From the NCBI GenBank assembly GCA_903928285.1, contig CAIYQH010000295.1, positions 1 to 10,099 of the forward strand: a stretch of 10,099 nucleotides of DNA. Reading direction: 5' to 3'. The stretch is from an uncultured Bacteroidales bacterium. GTDB lineage: Bacteria > Bacteroidota > Bacteroidia > Bacteroidales > FEN-979. Made by a program: the position numbers and the translations under genes. Below the pieces are notes generated by a model. That model saw only the letters and a list, made by a program, of their open reading frames with translations. It was not told the DNA's origin and did not search any database. Of the stretch, positions 1 to 5,586 are shown piece after piece. Position 1 is the stretch's first letter. Every line of letters starts with the position of its first letter.

Positions 1-1
1 G

Positions 2-334
2 GGCATCAGGAGCCGGTTTGAAGGATTGACAAGCCTGCAGATCAAGGAGACTGACCGGTTACTGGCCATGAAAAATGAAATTGGCAAGCTGGGTGTCACT
101 GCAACGCTGATAACGCAGGGAGGAAGTTTGTCGGCGCTTGAAATAAACGCTTCAAAATCTGTTTTCCCTTCAGGGTTGACCTTTGAAACCTATAATGACC
201 ACAGGATGGCCATGGCGCTCGCACCCCTGGTAATCAAATCAGGCAGCGTCAGAATTGTTAACCCCGACGTTGTGACGAAATCATATCCCGGTTACTGGAG
301 TGATCTGCAACGACTGGGTTTTGGTATCCATTAA
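2..334 (+). CDS. aroA: 3-phosphoshikimate 1-carboxyvinyltransferase (EPSP synthase), C-terminal part
   Basis: This is the last 110 codons of a gene that begins before the window; the reading frame is open from base 2 to the TAA at 332-334. EPSP synthase joins shikimate-3-phosphate and phosphoenolpyruvate in the cytoplasm, the sixth step of the shikimate pathway to aromatic amino acids. The visible part carries family hallmarks: the LQIKETDR segment near its start (with the conserved Lys-Glu-Thr-Asp-Arg active-site residues), the YNDHRMAMALAP segment about two thirds along, and the closing VVTKSYPGYWSDLQ motif that precedes the usual C-terminus. The end matches the normal family end, so the gene looks intact here. 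Nothing following it is clearly co-transcribed; a separate promoter precedes the next gene. The identification is firm because several catalytic motifs occur in the correct order. Confidence 0.96.
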   Translation, partial: GIRSRFEGLTSLQIKETDRLLAMKNEIGKLGVTATLITQGGSLSALEINASKSVFPSGLTFETYNDHRMAMALAPLVIKSGSVRIVNPDVVTKSYPGYWSDLQRLGFGIH

Positions 335-428
335 GAATGATAAAAGACATGATGATCCTGGCTGTTTTGTAACGGATTGCCGGTGGGAGTCTGCTTTATT
401 CGGATAATCCAACCTATTTTTCTCGCAA

Positions 429-464
429 TGTTTTCCCACCATAATATGTTAGGGCAGAAAAACA
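429..464 (+). terminator. Weak hairpin downstream of aroA, possible terminator
   Basis: TGTTTT plus CCC (429-437) can pair with GGG (452-454) plus AAAACA (459-464), with a 4-nt bulge on the 3' side. The downstream stretch is AT-rich but lacks a clean T run. It is the only hairpin I found between aroA and the next promoter, so a role in ending aroA transcription is only a possibility. Confidence 0.2.
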
Positions 465-499
465 GATGTGAATTTTATTTTCAATTGAATTGGTAATTA

Positions 500-529
500 T
501 TGGGAAAGAATGAAAAATGTCTACCTTTG
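500..529 (+). promoter_or_regulatory. Bacteroidota-type promoter for the two-component operon
   Basis: TTG at 500-502 and TACCTTTG at 522-529 are separated by 19 nt. This fits the known Bacteroidota sigma factor pattern of TTG/TTTG, 19-21 nt, then TAnnTTTG. Transcription would start around 535, leaving a leader of about 35 nt before the ATG at 570. That supports ATG 570 over the in-frame TTG at 543, which would sit almost at the transcript end. Confidence 0.65.
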
Positions 530-541
530 AACTTTCTTATC

Positions 542-552
542 GTTGCAGCAAC
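542..552. promoter_or_regulatory. Perfect 11-bp palindrome near the predicted transcription start
   Basis: GTTGCAGCAAC reads the same on both strands around a single central base. It lies a few bases downstream of the predicted start site of the kinase operon. A one-base centre cannot form an RNA hairpin, so if functional it would be a protein-binding operator. No second copy was noticed in the window, so its role is a guess. Confidence 0.25.
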
Positions 553-569
553 TTAAAGAAATCAGAATA

Positions 570-2498
570 ATGGATATAAAAGTGAAGAGACGTAAGTCGT
601 TCATTTTGTGCTTAATGATGTTTTTTTATTTACTTTATTCACCTGTTTACCCGCTGGAAATTGTAACGGTAAAAACCCAACATGGGCGGTCGTTGAAAGA
701 CTCTTTACGCATTCTTGATTCGGCGGTTAATGCCAACAAAATTCTAAACAACCAACTTTCTGTAAAACTTGCAAAAAGAGCATTGGAAATTGCTTATACT
801 CTGAAAACCGACTCGGCGATGGCGGAGGCCTATAAGATGATGGGTATTGCCTATTCCCCCACGGAGAAGGATTCCAGCTATTTTTATTCTGCAACTGCTT
901 TGAAAATTGCCTCCAAAGTACATTCTGTTGAGCTCAGGATTCCGATAATTTATAACCTGGCGATGCTTTCCGATGCTGCTTATAATTATAAAGAGGCAAT
1001 CCTGCTGCTCGATTCATCGATACGCCTGGCAACCTCTGTAAATGATTACTCCGGGATATCCAGGGCATACAATGCACTAGGAAATATCAACACCGATATT
1101 CATAATTATGAGGGTGCACGCCAGATGTACGAATCTGCACTCCGCGTTGCCAGGAAGAATACCCTCTATCAGCAGATGGGTGTTGCACTTGCCAATCTTG
1201 CCAAGGAGGAGTTTGAAAAGGATAATATTAAATCAGTGTTGCTACAGAAAGAGGCCTTAGGTTATTTACAAAAGGTAAAAGGGACAGAAGAGGAAATGGC
1301 CTATCTTTTTATCAATATGGGAAACAGGTTTTCCAATCCTGATTCAGCATTGTTTTATTATAAAGCTGCAGTCGACTTGGGCGTCAACGCAAATCTGACA
1401 AAAGTCATGCTGGGCGCTTACAACAACATGACATACAGTTACCTGGACAAGAAGGATTTAGCCATGGCCGAATCCTGCCTGAAAGATCATGCCATTCCAT
1501 TAGCACTTAAGGAGGCTGATCATGACTGGTTATCCTCCCTTTACGATACCTATGCTGATGTATACATTGCAAAAAACGACCCCAGAAGTGGACTTGAAAT
1601 GCAAAAAAAAGCATTAAAGGAGAGGGTTAAAGATTATAAACAAAAGGCATCAGATCAATTACGGCTATTATCTGCATTGCTTGATCTGAAAAATAAGGAA
1701 TTAATTATCCAGAATGAAGAAAAAGAGCTTCTTGTCCAGCGGAGCAGGTTGCAGCGGCTCGAGTTTTGGCTTGTCATTGCCTTCTTTCTGGTAATTTTAT
1801 CGGTTTTTATCACCCTGATATTGCAGCAGCGGAGTCGTGCAAAATTGCAGCGGGAACAGATCAATTCAGCAAGAAGGATCATCGAGATGGAGGAGAATGA
1901 AAAGGGCAGGACGGCCAGGGAACTTCATGATCTTACAGGTCAGCTGATGATGGGAATTGCCGGTACTGTCGAAGAGATCGAATTTCCAGAGAAGGAGATT
2001 AAAAGCCAGATACAGGCTAAGATACAGGAATTGGGCGCTGGTATCCGGAGGATTTCACACAGGATGAACAGGGCGATGATCGAATATTTTACCTTTAATG
2101 AGCTTATTTCAGGACTGTGTATTGACTTTAACAAGCTCTCAGGGATGTCGGTACAACTCGATATCCCTGTTGAGTTTACCGACCTGCCAAACGAGTTGGT
2201 AGTGCATTTTTACAGGATTACCCAGGAGTTATTGACAAATGCCGGTAAATATGCACCAAAGAGCCAGGTCGTGATCGCCATTAAAATGGAAAAGGATAAA
2301 TTATATCTTCATTATTCCGACACGGGACCAGGCTTTTTACCGGGTGAAAAGGAAAAGGCCAGCATGGGGATCCGGAATATTTTCGAAAGAACAAAGTTGA
2401 TAAACGGTCAGGCGAAACTGAATTCGGCGCCGGGCAAAGGGACAACCTGGGAAATTATCTTCCCGGTAGGCCCCAAAAACAGTGTAAAAAATACGTAA
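570..2498 (+). CDS. TPR-containing sensor histidine kinase (HisKA_3 / HATPase type)
   Basis: A 642-residue membrane sensor kinase. It opens with basic residues and a hydrophobic stretch (about residues 10-30) that looks like a signal peptide or anchor. Then come helical tetratricopeptide-like repeats (about 45-350; for example the blocks around YNALGNINTDIHNYEGARQM), a coiled-coil-like segment (about 355-395) and one clear membrane helix (about 397-417). The cytoplasmic kinase part has the phosphoacceptor box ARELHDLTGQ with His453, the N-box QELLTNAGKYA (Asn557), the G1 box DTGPGF (Asp584) and a G2-like GIRNIFERTKLI block, all typical of NarX/LiaS-like kinases that pair with LuxR-type regulators. 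The repeats should lie outside the inner membrane and the kinase inside. ATG 570 was chosen over TTG 543 because it follows the predicted transcription start and begins a sensible signal sequence. Its partner starts 5 nt downstream. The signal sensed cannot be read from the sequence. Confidence 0.9.
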   Translation: MDIKVKRRKSFILCLMMFFYLLYSPVYPLEIVTVKTQHGRSLKDSLRILDSAVNANKILNNQLSVKLAKRALEIAYTLKTDSAMAEAYKMMGIAYSPTEKDSSYFYSATALKIASKVHSVELRIPIIYNLAMLSDAAYNYKEAILLLDSSIRLATSVNDYSGISRAYNALGNINTDIHNYEGARQMYESALRVARKNTLYQQMGVALANLAKEEFEKDNIKSVLLQKEALGYLQKVKGTEEEMAYLFINMGNRFSNPDSALFYYKAAVDLGVNANLTKVMLGAYNNMTYSYLDKKDLAMAESCLKDHAIPLALKEADHDWLSSLYDTYADVYIAKNDPRSGLEMQKKALKERVKDYKQKASDQLRLLSALLDLKNKELIIQNEEKELLVQRSRLQRLEFWLVIAFFLVILSVFITLILQQRSRAKLQREQINSARRIIEMEENEKGRTARELHDLTGQLMMGIAGTVEEIEFPEKEIKSQIQAKIQELGAGIRRISHRMNRAMIEYFTFNELISGLCIDFNKLSGMSVQLDIPVEFTDLPNELVVHFYRITQELLTNAGKYAPKSQVVIAIKMEKDKLYLHYSDTGPGFLPGEKEKASMGIRNIFERTKLINGQAKLNSAPGKGTTWEIIFPVGPKNSVKNT

Positions 2499-2503
2499 CA
2501 GAC

Positions 2504-3133
2504 ATGATCAGGCTTTTTGTAACAGAAGATCATCCGGTCATTATTACAGGTTTAAAAAATCTTTTCCGCCCTTCGCGGGATGAGATTGAGATCACCGGTT
2601 CCGCATCCAACGTGGATGATACGGTTGCCCGCGCGGAGCCGGATTCGTTTGATGTTTTATTGCTTGACCTCTGGCTTCCTGACGCAAATCCGCTGGTCAA
2701 CGTAAAAAAACTCAAGGAGCGCTTCCCGGGAAAACCAATCGTGATTTTCACCTCGGAGACATCTACAGCCTGGCAGCGCAAGATGTTTGAAGCCGGTATT
2801 ATGGCATACCTGCTGAAAAGCGCCAACAAATCCGAAATAAAAACCACCCTTGAAAAGGTTTCCAAAGGCCAGATTGTCTTTTCTGCCATGGCAGAACCTG
2901 ATCCGCTGAAAAAACTGCCCAGTATCATTACAGGACAAAAGTTTAATATTACCGAAAATCAGAAGGAATTGGTAGAACTTTTGTCGTTGGGCCTTACGCA
3001 ACAGCAAATCGCCGATAAGAAAAAAATAAGTGTTTCCACGGTCGAAAAAACCATCAAGCATGTCAGGGGAATCTGTAACGCAAAAAACAATGCGGAACTG
3101 GTTAAGATTTTCCTCGAAAAGGGGTTGATCTGA
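2504..3133 (+). CDS. LuxR/NarL-family response regulator
   Basis: A 209-residue two-component response regulator. The receiver domain fills about residues 1-125: acidic pocket Glu8-Asp9, phosphoacceptor Asp55 in the VLLLDLWLPD strand, the switch Thr83 in IVIFTSE and the conserved Lys105 in AYLLKSA. A linker of about 20 residues leads to a LuxR-type helix-turn-helix at about 145-209, with the segment LSLGLTQQQIADKKKISVST followed by VEKTIKHVRG as recognition helix region. The family binds DNA as a dimer after phosphorylation by its kinase. The gene starts 5 nt after the kinase stop codon, so the two almost certainly form one operon and a cognate pair. All residues needed for phosphotransfer are present and the length is normal. 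Its target genes are not known; the next promoter downstream, with a repeated decamer, is a plausible candidate by position only. Confidence 0.93.
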   Translation: MIRLFVTEDHPVIITGLKNLFRPSRDEIEITGSASNVDDTVARAEPDSFDVLLLDLWLPDANPLVNVKKLKERFPGKPIVIFTSETSTAWQRKMFEAGIMAYLLKSANKSEIKTTLEKVSKGQIVFSAMAEPDPLKKLPSIITGQKFNITENQKELVELLSLGLTQQQIADKKKISVSTVEKTIKHVRGICNAKNNAELVKIFLEKGLI

Positions 3134-3230
3134 TCCCGGGGGACGAAAAATTTTACTCTTTTCTGTGTTTATTAAATATGGGTGGATTATTTTTTCATAG
3201 CCGTATTCCATGCTTTTGGTGTACATCAAA

Positions 3231-3261
3231 GGTGGCCTGTATGGCGTACCAATTTTTTTTT
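3231..3261 (+). terminator. Terminator-like hairpin with T9 after the two-component operon
   Basis: GGT-G-GCC (3231-3237) can pair with GGC-GT-ACC (3243-3250) around a TGTAT loop, followed after AA by nine consecutive T (3253-3261). The stem is short and bulged, but position and T run fit a factor-independent terminator for the kinase/regulator operon. An alternative outer pairing uses TGGT at 3217-3220 with ACCA at 3248-3251. Confidence 0.4.
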
Positions 3262-3269
3262 AGAAAATT

Positions 3270-3353
3270 TTCCGGGCTACGTCAGTTTTGTCAGACAGGA
3301 GGTTGAAAATACAGAATCATCACTTTCATGGTCTGACACCCGGAATTTCAACC
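3270..3353. other. Interleaved inverted repeats: candidate pseudoknotted RNA element
   Basis: Bases 3331-3353 on the 3' side form three adjacent blocks. Each is complementary to an upstream segment: GTCTGACA (3331-3338) to TGTCAGAC (3289-3296), CCCGGAA (3339-3345) to TTCCGGG (3270-3276), and TTTCAACC (3346-3353) to GGTTGAAA (3301-3308). The first two stems nest, with a 12-nt bulge. The third pairs into the loop of the first, which is an H-type pseudoknot topology. Twenty-three contiguous bases are thus fully accounted for. The element lies between the terminator-like hairpin and the promoter of the next gene, so it is unclear which transcript, or which strand, would carry it. I do not recognise it as a known riboswitch or RNA family. 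Double-stranded roles such as protein-binding dyads remain possible. Confidence 0.35.
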
Positions 3354-3396
3354 GGTAGGATTTTCGGGGTCAGAAGGGAATCCATTTTTATACGTG

Positions 3397-3429
3397 TGGT
3401 TTCCCGTATCATTTTTTTATGGTTTCCCG
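3397..3429. repeat. Direct repeat of a decamer upstream of a promoter
   Basis: TGGTTTCCCG occurs at 3397-3406 and again at 3420-3429, a 23-bp offset of roughly two helical turns. The second copy ends 3 bp before the TTG of the promoter element at 3433. Position and spacing suit a tandem activator site, possibly for the response regulator encoded just upstream. That assignment is inference. Confidence 0.4.
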
Positions 3430-3432
3430 CTA

Positions 3433-3463
3433 TTGTATTGGACACACTTAATCTGTAACTTTG
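3433..3463 (+). promoter_or_regulatory. Bacteroidota-type promoter for the small exported protein
   Basis: TTG at 3433-3435, then 20 nt, then TAACTTTG at 3456-3463, an exact match to TAnnTTTG with ideal spacing. The predicted transcription start is near 3470, giving a leader of about 44 nt before the ATG at 3514. Confidence 0.65.
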
Positions 3464-3513
3464 TTAACAATGCTAATCTTCGTTATTGATCATGTAATTT
3501 TGACTTGTTTATT

Positions 3514-3888
3514 ATGAAAAAAATATTTTTACTCGTTACTGCGATTTTTTTTACTTCACTAATCGGTCTGAAGGCTCAGAATTATAATGTGAACCCGATT
3601 CCCTCCTATCAATATCCTTTAAACAACCAGGTGGCTCTTTTCGGGGAGATCAGGGTCAGTAATTCAAAAGAAAAGAGAGACATGGATGTTGAAATTTCCA
3701 CAGCCAACCATGGCTCCGCCCCGGTTTACGCCACCGTTTGGGTTGTTAAGAAGAATGGAAATGTGGTTAAGGGACCCTACTTTGTGACCCCATATGATCC
3801 TTTATCAGTCCCTATTGACAATGATAAATGGGGAGTTATAGTGAAATGCGACTGGAATGTGTTTGTCGATGTGTGGACCAACAAATGA
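3514..3888 (+). CDS. Small exported protein of unknown function
   Basis: A 124-residue protein that I do not recognise. It begins MKKIFLLV with a hydrophobic core and a likely signal peptidase site after LKAQ (about residue 22), so it is predicted to be exported. The mature part of about 100 residues has alternating hydrophobic and polar residues (for example PVYATVWVVKKNGNVV and WGVIVKCDWNVFVDVW), suggesting a small beta-sandwich. It has one cysteine and no lipobox, membrane helix or C-terminal sorting domain, so it is probably periplasmic or released. ATG 3514 was preferred to the in-frame TTG at 3505 because it gives a classic signal peptide start. It has its own promoter and is not in an operon with the two-component genes, though it sits immediately downstream and may be regulated by them. 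It is a confident gene with an unknown role. Confidence 0.8.
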   Translation: MKKIFLLVTAIFFTSLIGLKAQNYNVNPIPSYQYPLNNQVALFGEIRVSNSKEKRDMDVEISTANHGSAPVYATVWVVKKNGNVVKGPYFVTPYDPLSVPIDNDKWGVIVKCDWNVFVDVWTNK

Positions 3889-3974
3889 TTCCATTTTATG
3901 CATTCTGACCTGGACATGATCGGATAAAGGCGTTCCATCTGTTTGATTATCAGCGTCATTGCATGGCAGGTACA

Positions 3975-4019
3975 AATGGCGGAATTTGCAAATCAGGCAG
4001 GCCATTCTATAAACTTTTT
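3975..4019 (+). terminator. Hairpin with internal palindrome, possible terminator
   Basis: AATGGC (3975-3980) pairs with GCCATT (4001-4006), enclosing the perfect 10-bp palindrome ATTTGCAAAT (3984-3993). A T5 run follows at 4015-4019, eight bases past the stem. It may end transcription of the small exported-protein gene, but the loop is long and the T run distant. Confidence 0.3.
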
Positions 4020-4102
4020 GAAAATATCATTCCTACCTATTTCATTATTCCTTATTTTTGTGACGATAAGGATTGGGGGTTTTCGTGTCTGAATCCTGTC
4101 CG

Positions 4103-4110
4103 TATTTTTG
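4103..4110 (+). promoter_or_regulatory. TAnnTTTG-type element before the lutA-like gene
   Basis: TATTTTTG matches the Bacteroidota -7 element. The upstream half is poor: only TTTT at 4080-4083, 19 nt away. Transcription from here would begin near 4117 and leave a leader of about 18 nt before the TTG start at 4135. The same octamer occurs at 4053-4060 without a good upstream half. Confidence 0.35.
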
Positions 4111-4134
4111 CATAAAACCATATAACTGCCTCAC

Positions 4135-4854
4135 TTGTTAGTCGATATATTTATTCCTTGTTTTGTTGACCAGGTTTTTCCGGAAACCGGGATAAACATG
4201 GTTAAAATCCTTGAAAAGTTCAACGTAGCTGTTAACTATAACGGCAACCAGACTTGCTGTGGTCAGATGGCCTTTAACAGTGGTTTTTGGGATGAAGCAA
4301 AAAGGATGGGTGAGAAATTTCTTAAGGATTTCCCTAACGATCGCCCGGTTGTCGGACCGTCGGCATCCTGCATCGGGTTTGTACGTAACTATTACGGATG
4401 GCTTTTTCATAATACAGCGAACCATCTTGAATACAAACTGCTGAAAAAAAACATCTTTGAATTTACAGATTTCCTGGTGAATGAACTCAAGGTGGAGGAT
4501 GTGGGCGCCTCCTTTCCCCATTTGGTAACCTATCACGATTCCTGTGCCGCGTTGAGGGAATACTCCCTGAAGGACGAACCCCGCCGGCTATTGGCGAATG
4601 TAAAAGGACTCACATTGATTGAAATGCGTGAAAATGAGGTTTGTTGCGGCTTCGGAGGAACCTTCTCTGCAAAGTTTGAGCCTGTCTCTTCAGCCATGGC
4701 CGAACAGAAGGTAAACCGTGCCCTCGAAACAGGGGCTGAATACATTGTATCTACCGATTCTTCGTGCCTGATGAACCAACAGGCCTATATAGATAAACAT
4801 AACCTTCCGATAAAAACGATCCACATAATCGATGTTCTTGCTTCTGGTTGGTAA
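4135..4854 (+). CDS. lutA: LutA/YkgE-like CCG-domain (Fe-S)-binding protein
   Basis: A 239-residue cytoplasmic protein with two cysteine-rich CCG domains, the arrangement of LutA (YkgE), an L-lactate oxidation component also related to heterodisulfide reductase subunits. The first domain has Cys9 (in FIPCFVDQVFPETG), Cys41-Cys42 (QTCCGQMAFNSG) and Cys79 (PSASC). The second has Cys137 (YHDSCAALREY), Cys170-Cys171 (EVCCGFGG) and Cys211 (TDSSC). These cysteines are expected to bind iron-sulfur clusters, and the length is normal for the family. The start must be TTG 4135: a TAA lies in frame at 4123-4125, conserved sequence begins at once, and the first ATG (4198) would remove Cys9. LutA usually works with LutB and LutC, but neither gene is adjacent. 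The family call is firm; lactate as the substrate is inferred from the family. Confidence 0.9.
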   Translation: MLVDIFIPCFVDQVFPETGINMVKILEKFNVAVNYNGNQTCCGQMAFNSGFWDEAKRMGEKFLKDFPNDRPVVGPSASCIGFVRNYYGWLFHNTANHLEYKLLKKNIFEFTDFLVNELKVEDVGASFPHLVTYHDSCAALREYSLKDEPRRLLANVKGLTLIEMRENEVCCGFGGTFSAKFEPVSSAMAEQKVNRALETGAEYIVSTDSSCLMNQQAYIDKHNLPIKTIHIIDVLASGW

Positions 4855-4878
4855 TCTGCTACTTCCATCGTTTTCCTA

Positions 4879-4912
4879 TTGACGGGTTTTTATATAAAAA
4901 ATTGTACTTTTG
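4879..4912 (+). promoter_or_regulatory. Promoter-like element downstream of lutA
   Basis: TACTTTTG at 4905-4912 matches TAnnTTTG exactly. A TTG at 4879-4881 lies upstream, but the 23-nt spacing is longer than the usual 19-21. A transcript would begin near 4918 and run either as a small RNA or as a leader of about 230 nt for the gene at 5148, which has no promoter of its own closer by that I can see. Confidence 0.45.
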
Positions 4913-4915
4913 CTT

Positions 4916-5085
4916 TTTGCCTGTTAGGGTGACAATCGCGGGGAGAAATTGGGAAAGCTATTTATCATCCTGCAGAACCGCTGGTTGTTATTTACATTAT
5001 TCTCCCGTTTTGAATTGGAGGATATTAGCCCCTGATTCAATTGATTTTGAGGTGAATAATGGTTATCCTGGTGTTTTAAGGCAAA
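4916..5085 (+). ncRNA. Candidate structured RNA or long leader of the exported-protein operon
   Basis: No protein gene fits 4855-5147. Three pairings can coexist. A closing stem joins TTTGCCT (4916-4922) to AGGCAAA (5079-5085). A second stem joins GGGAGAA (4941-4947) to TTCTCCC (5000-5006), enclosing a small AACC/GGTT hairpin (4976-4986). A third hairpin at 5010-5021/5029-5040 has 12 positions, one mismatch and two G-T pairs. The closing stem starts close to the transcription start expected from the promoter at 4905. Single stems of this size are expected by chance in a region this long, so only the combination is suggestive. I do not recognise a known family. A short AT-rich hairpin (5109-5131) follows. 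Confidence 0.3.
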
Positions 5086-5108
5086 CAGTCAGGATTGGTT
5101 CAAGTGCC

Positions 5109-5131
5109 TGAAAATAGTCTATTGATTTTCA
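5109..5131 (+). other. AT-rich hairpin just before the exported-protein operon
   Basis: TGAAAAT (5109-5115) is perfectly complementary to ATTTTCA (5125-5131) across a 9-nt loop, 16 bases before the ATG at 5148. It could weakly terminate an upstream RNA or shape the leader of the next gene. It lacks a strong T run. Confidence 0.3.
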
Positions 5132-5147
5132 TATTTATAGAAGAGTT

Positions 5148-5576
5148 ATGGAACGCTTTTTTTTCACCCTCCTTCTTGTTGTTGCCTCAATTACCGTGAA
5201 GGCGCAAAGCGACGGGATTCATCCCGGTGATCCTGGCTTCCGGGAGAAATATGCAGGTTTTGACTTTAAGGGGCAATTTGCTGTGGTTATCGAAAGGGAT
5301 GCCGAAAATACATACTACCTCCTTGATTTTACAAAACTGCCATCCAGGTTTGAACGGGTATATTTTATGAACCTGAGTTTTGGAAACTATAAAATCGTAA
5401 ATCTTGATCCTTTGGTTTCAGAGGATATGATTTGCTTCAAGTCGAATCTGAAATATGTCGAAAAGGAAATTGTTACCGTTTTTGATGACCTGAAAACCCG
5501 TACGATAGGCGTTTCTAAAGACTGGGCTGCAGATGTAAAACAAAAATGGCTGACTGAAAATGACAAATACAAATAA
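5148..5576 (+). CDS. Exported protein of unknown function, first gene of the surface-protein operon
   Basis: A 142-residue protein I do not recognise. Residues 1-19 form a signal peptide (MERFFFTLLLVVASITVKAQ, cut after AQ). The mature part, about 120 residues, is mixed alpha/beta in appearance, with a single cysteine and a basic C-terminus (KQKWLTENDKYK). There is no lipobox, membrane segment or type IX sorting domain, so it is expected to stay in the periplasm or be released by another route. The signal peptide codons include a run of eight T (5157-5164). It ends 10 nt before the next gene's most likely start, and an ATG of the next frame (5560) even lies inside its end, so the two are very probably co-transcribed. 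Its location suggests a partner or accessory of the two large surface proteins that follow, but no function can be assigned. Confidence 0.8.
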   Translation: MERFFFTLLLVVASITVKAQSDGIHPGDPGFREKYAGFDFKGQFAVVIERDAENTYYLLDFTKLPSRFERVYFMNLSFGNYKIVNLDPLVSEDMICFKSNLKYVEKEIVTVFDDLKTRTIGVSKDWAADVKQKWLTENDKYK

Positions 5577-5586
5577 TACCATTAGC

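Noticed and set aside
543..569. TTG 543 as the start of the histidine kinase
   Set aside because: It would begin only a few bases after the predicted transcription start, and ATG 570 gives a better signal-sequence start.
2657..3229. Long reverse-strand open frame of 190 codons opposite the response regulator
   Set aside because: It is antisense to a clear receiver/LuxR gene and has no family features; it is a codon-bias shadow.
5059..5079. Six-codon mini-gene (ATG to TAA) with a GAGGTG upstream, as a leader peptide
   Set aside because: The ribosome-site-like sequence is suggestive, but a six-codon frame is common by chance and there is no regulatory codon pattern.
4848..5111. Open frame of 87 codons after the lutA-like gene (TTG start)
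   Set aside because: It overlaps the lutA-like stop, lacks any recognisable motif, has an odd Cys/aromatic-rich composition and runs through the promoter-like and hairpin segments.
5560..5586. ATG 5560 as the start of the type A surface protein
   Set aside because: It would put nine polar residues before the signal peptide and overlap the upstream gene by 17 nt; ATG 5587 is more natural.
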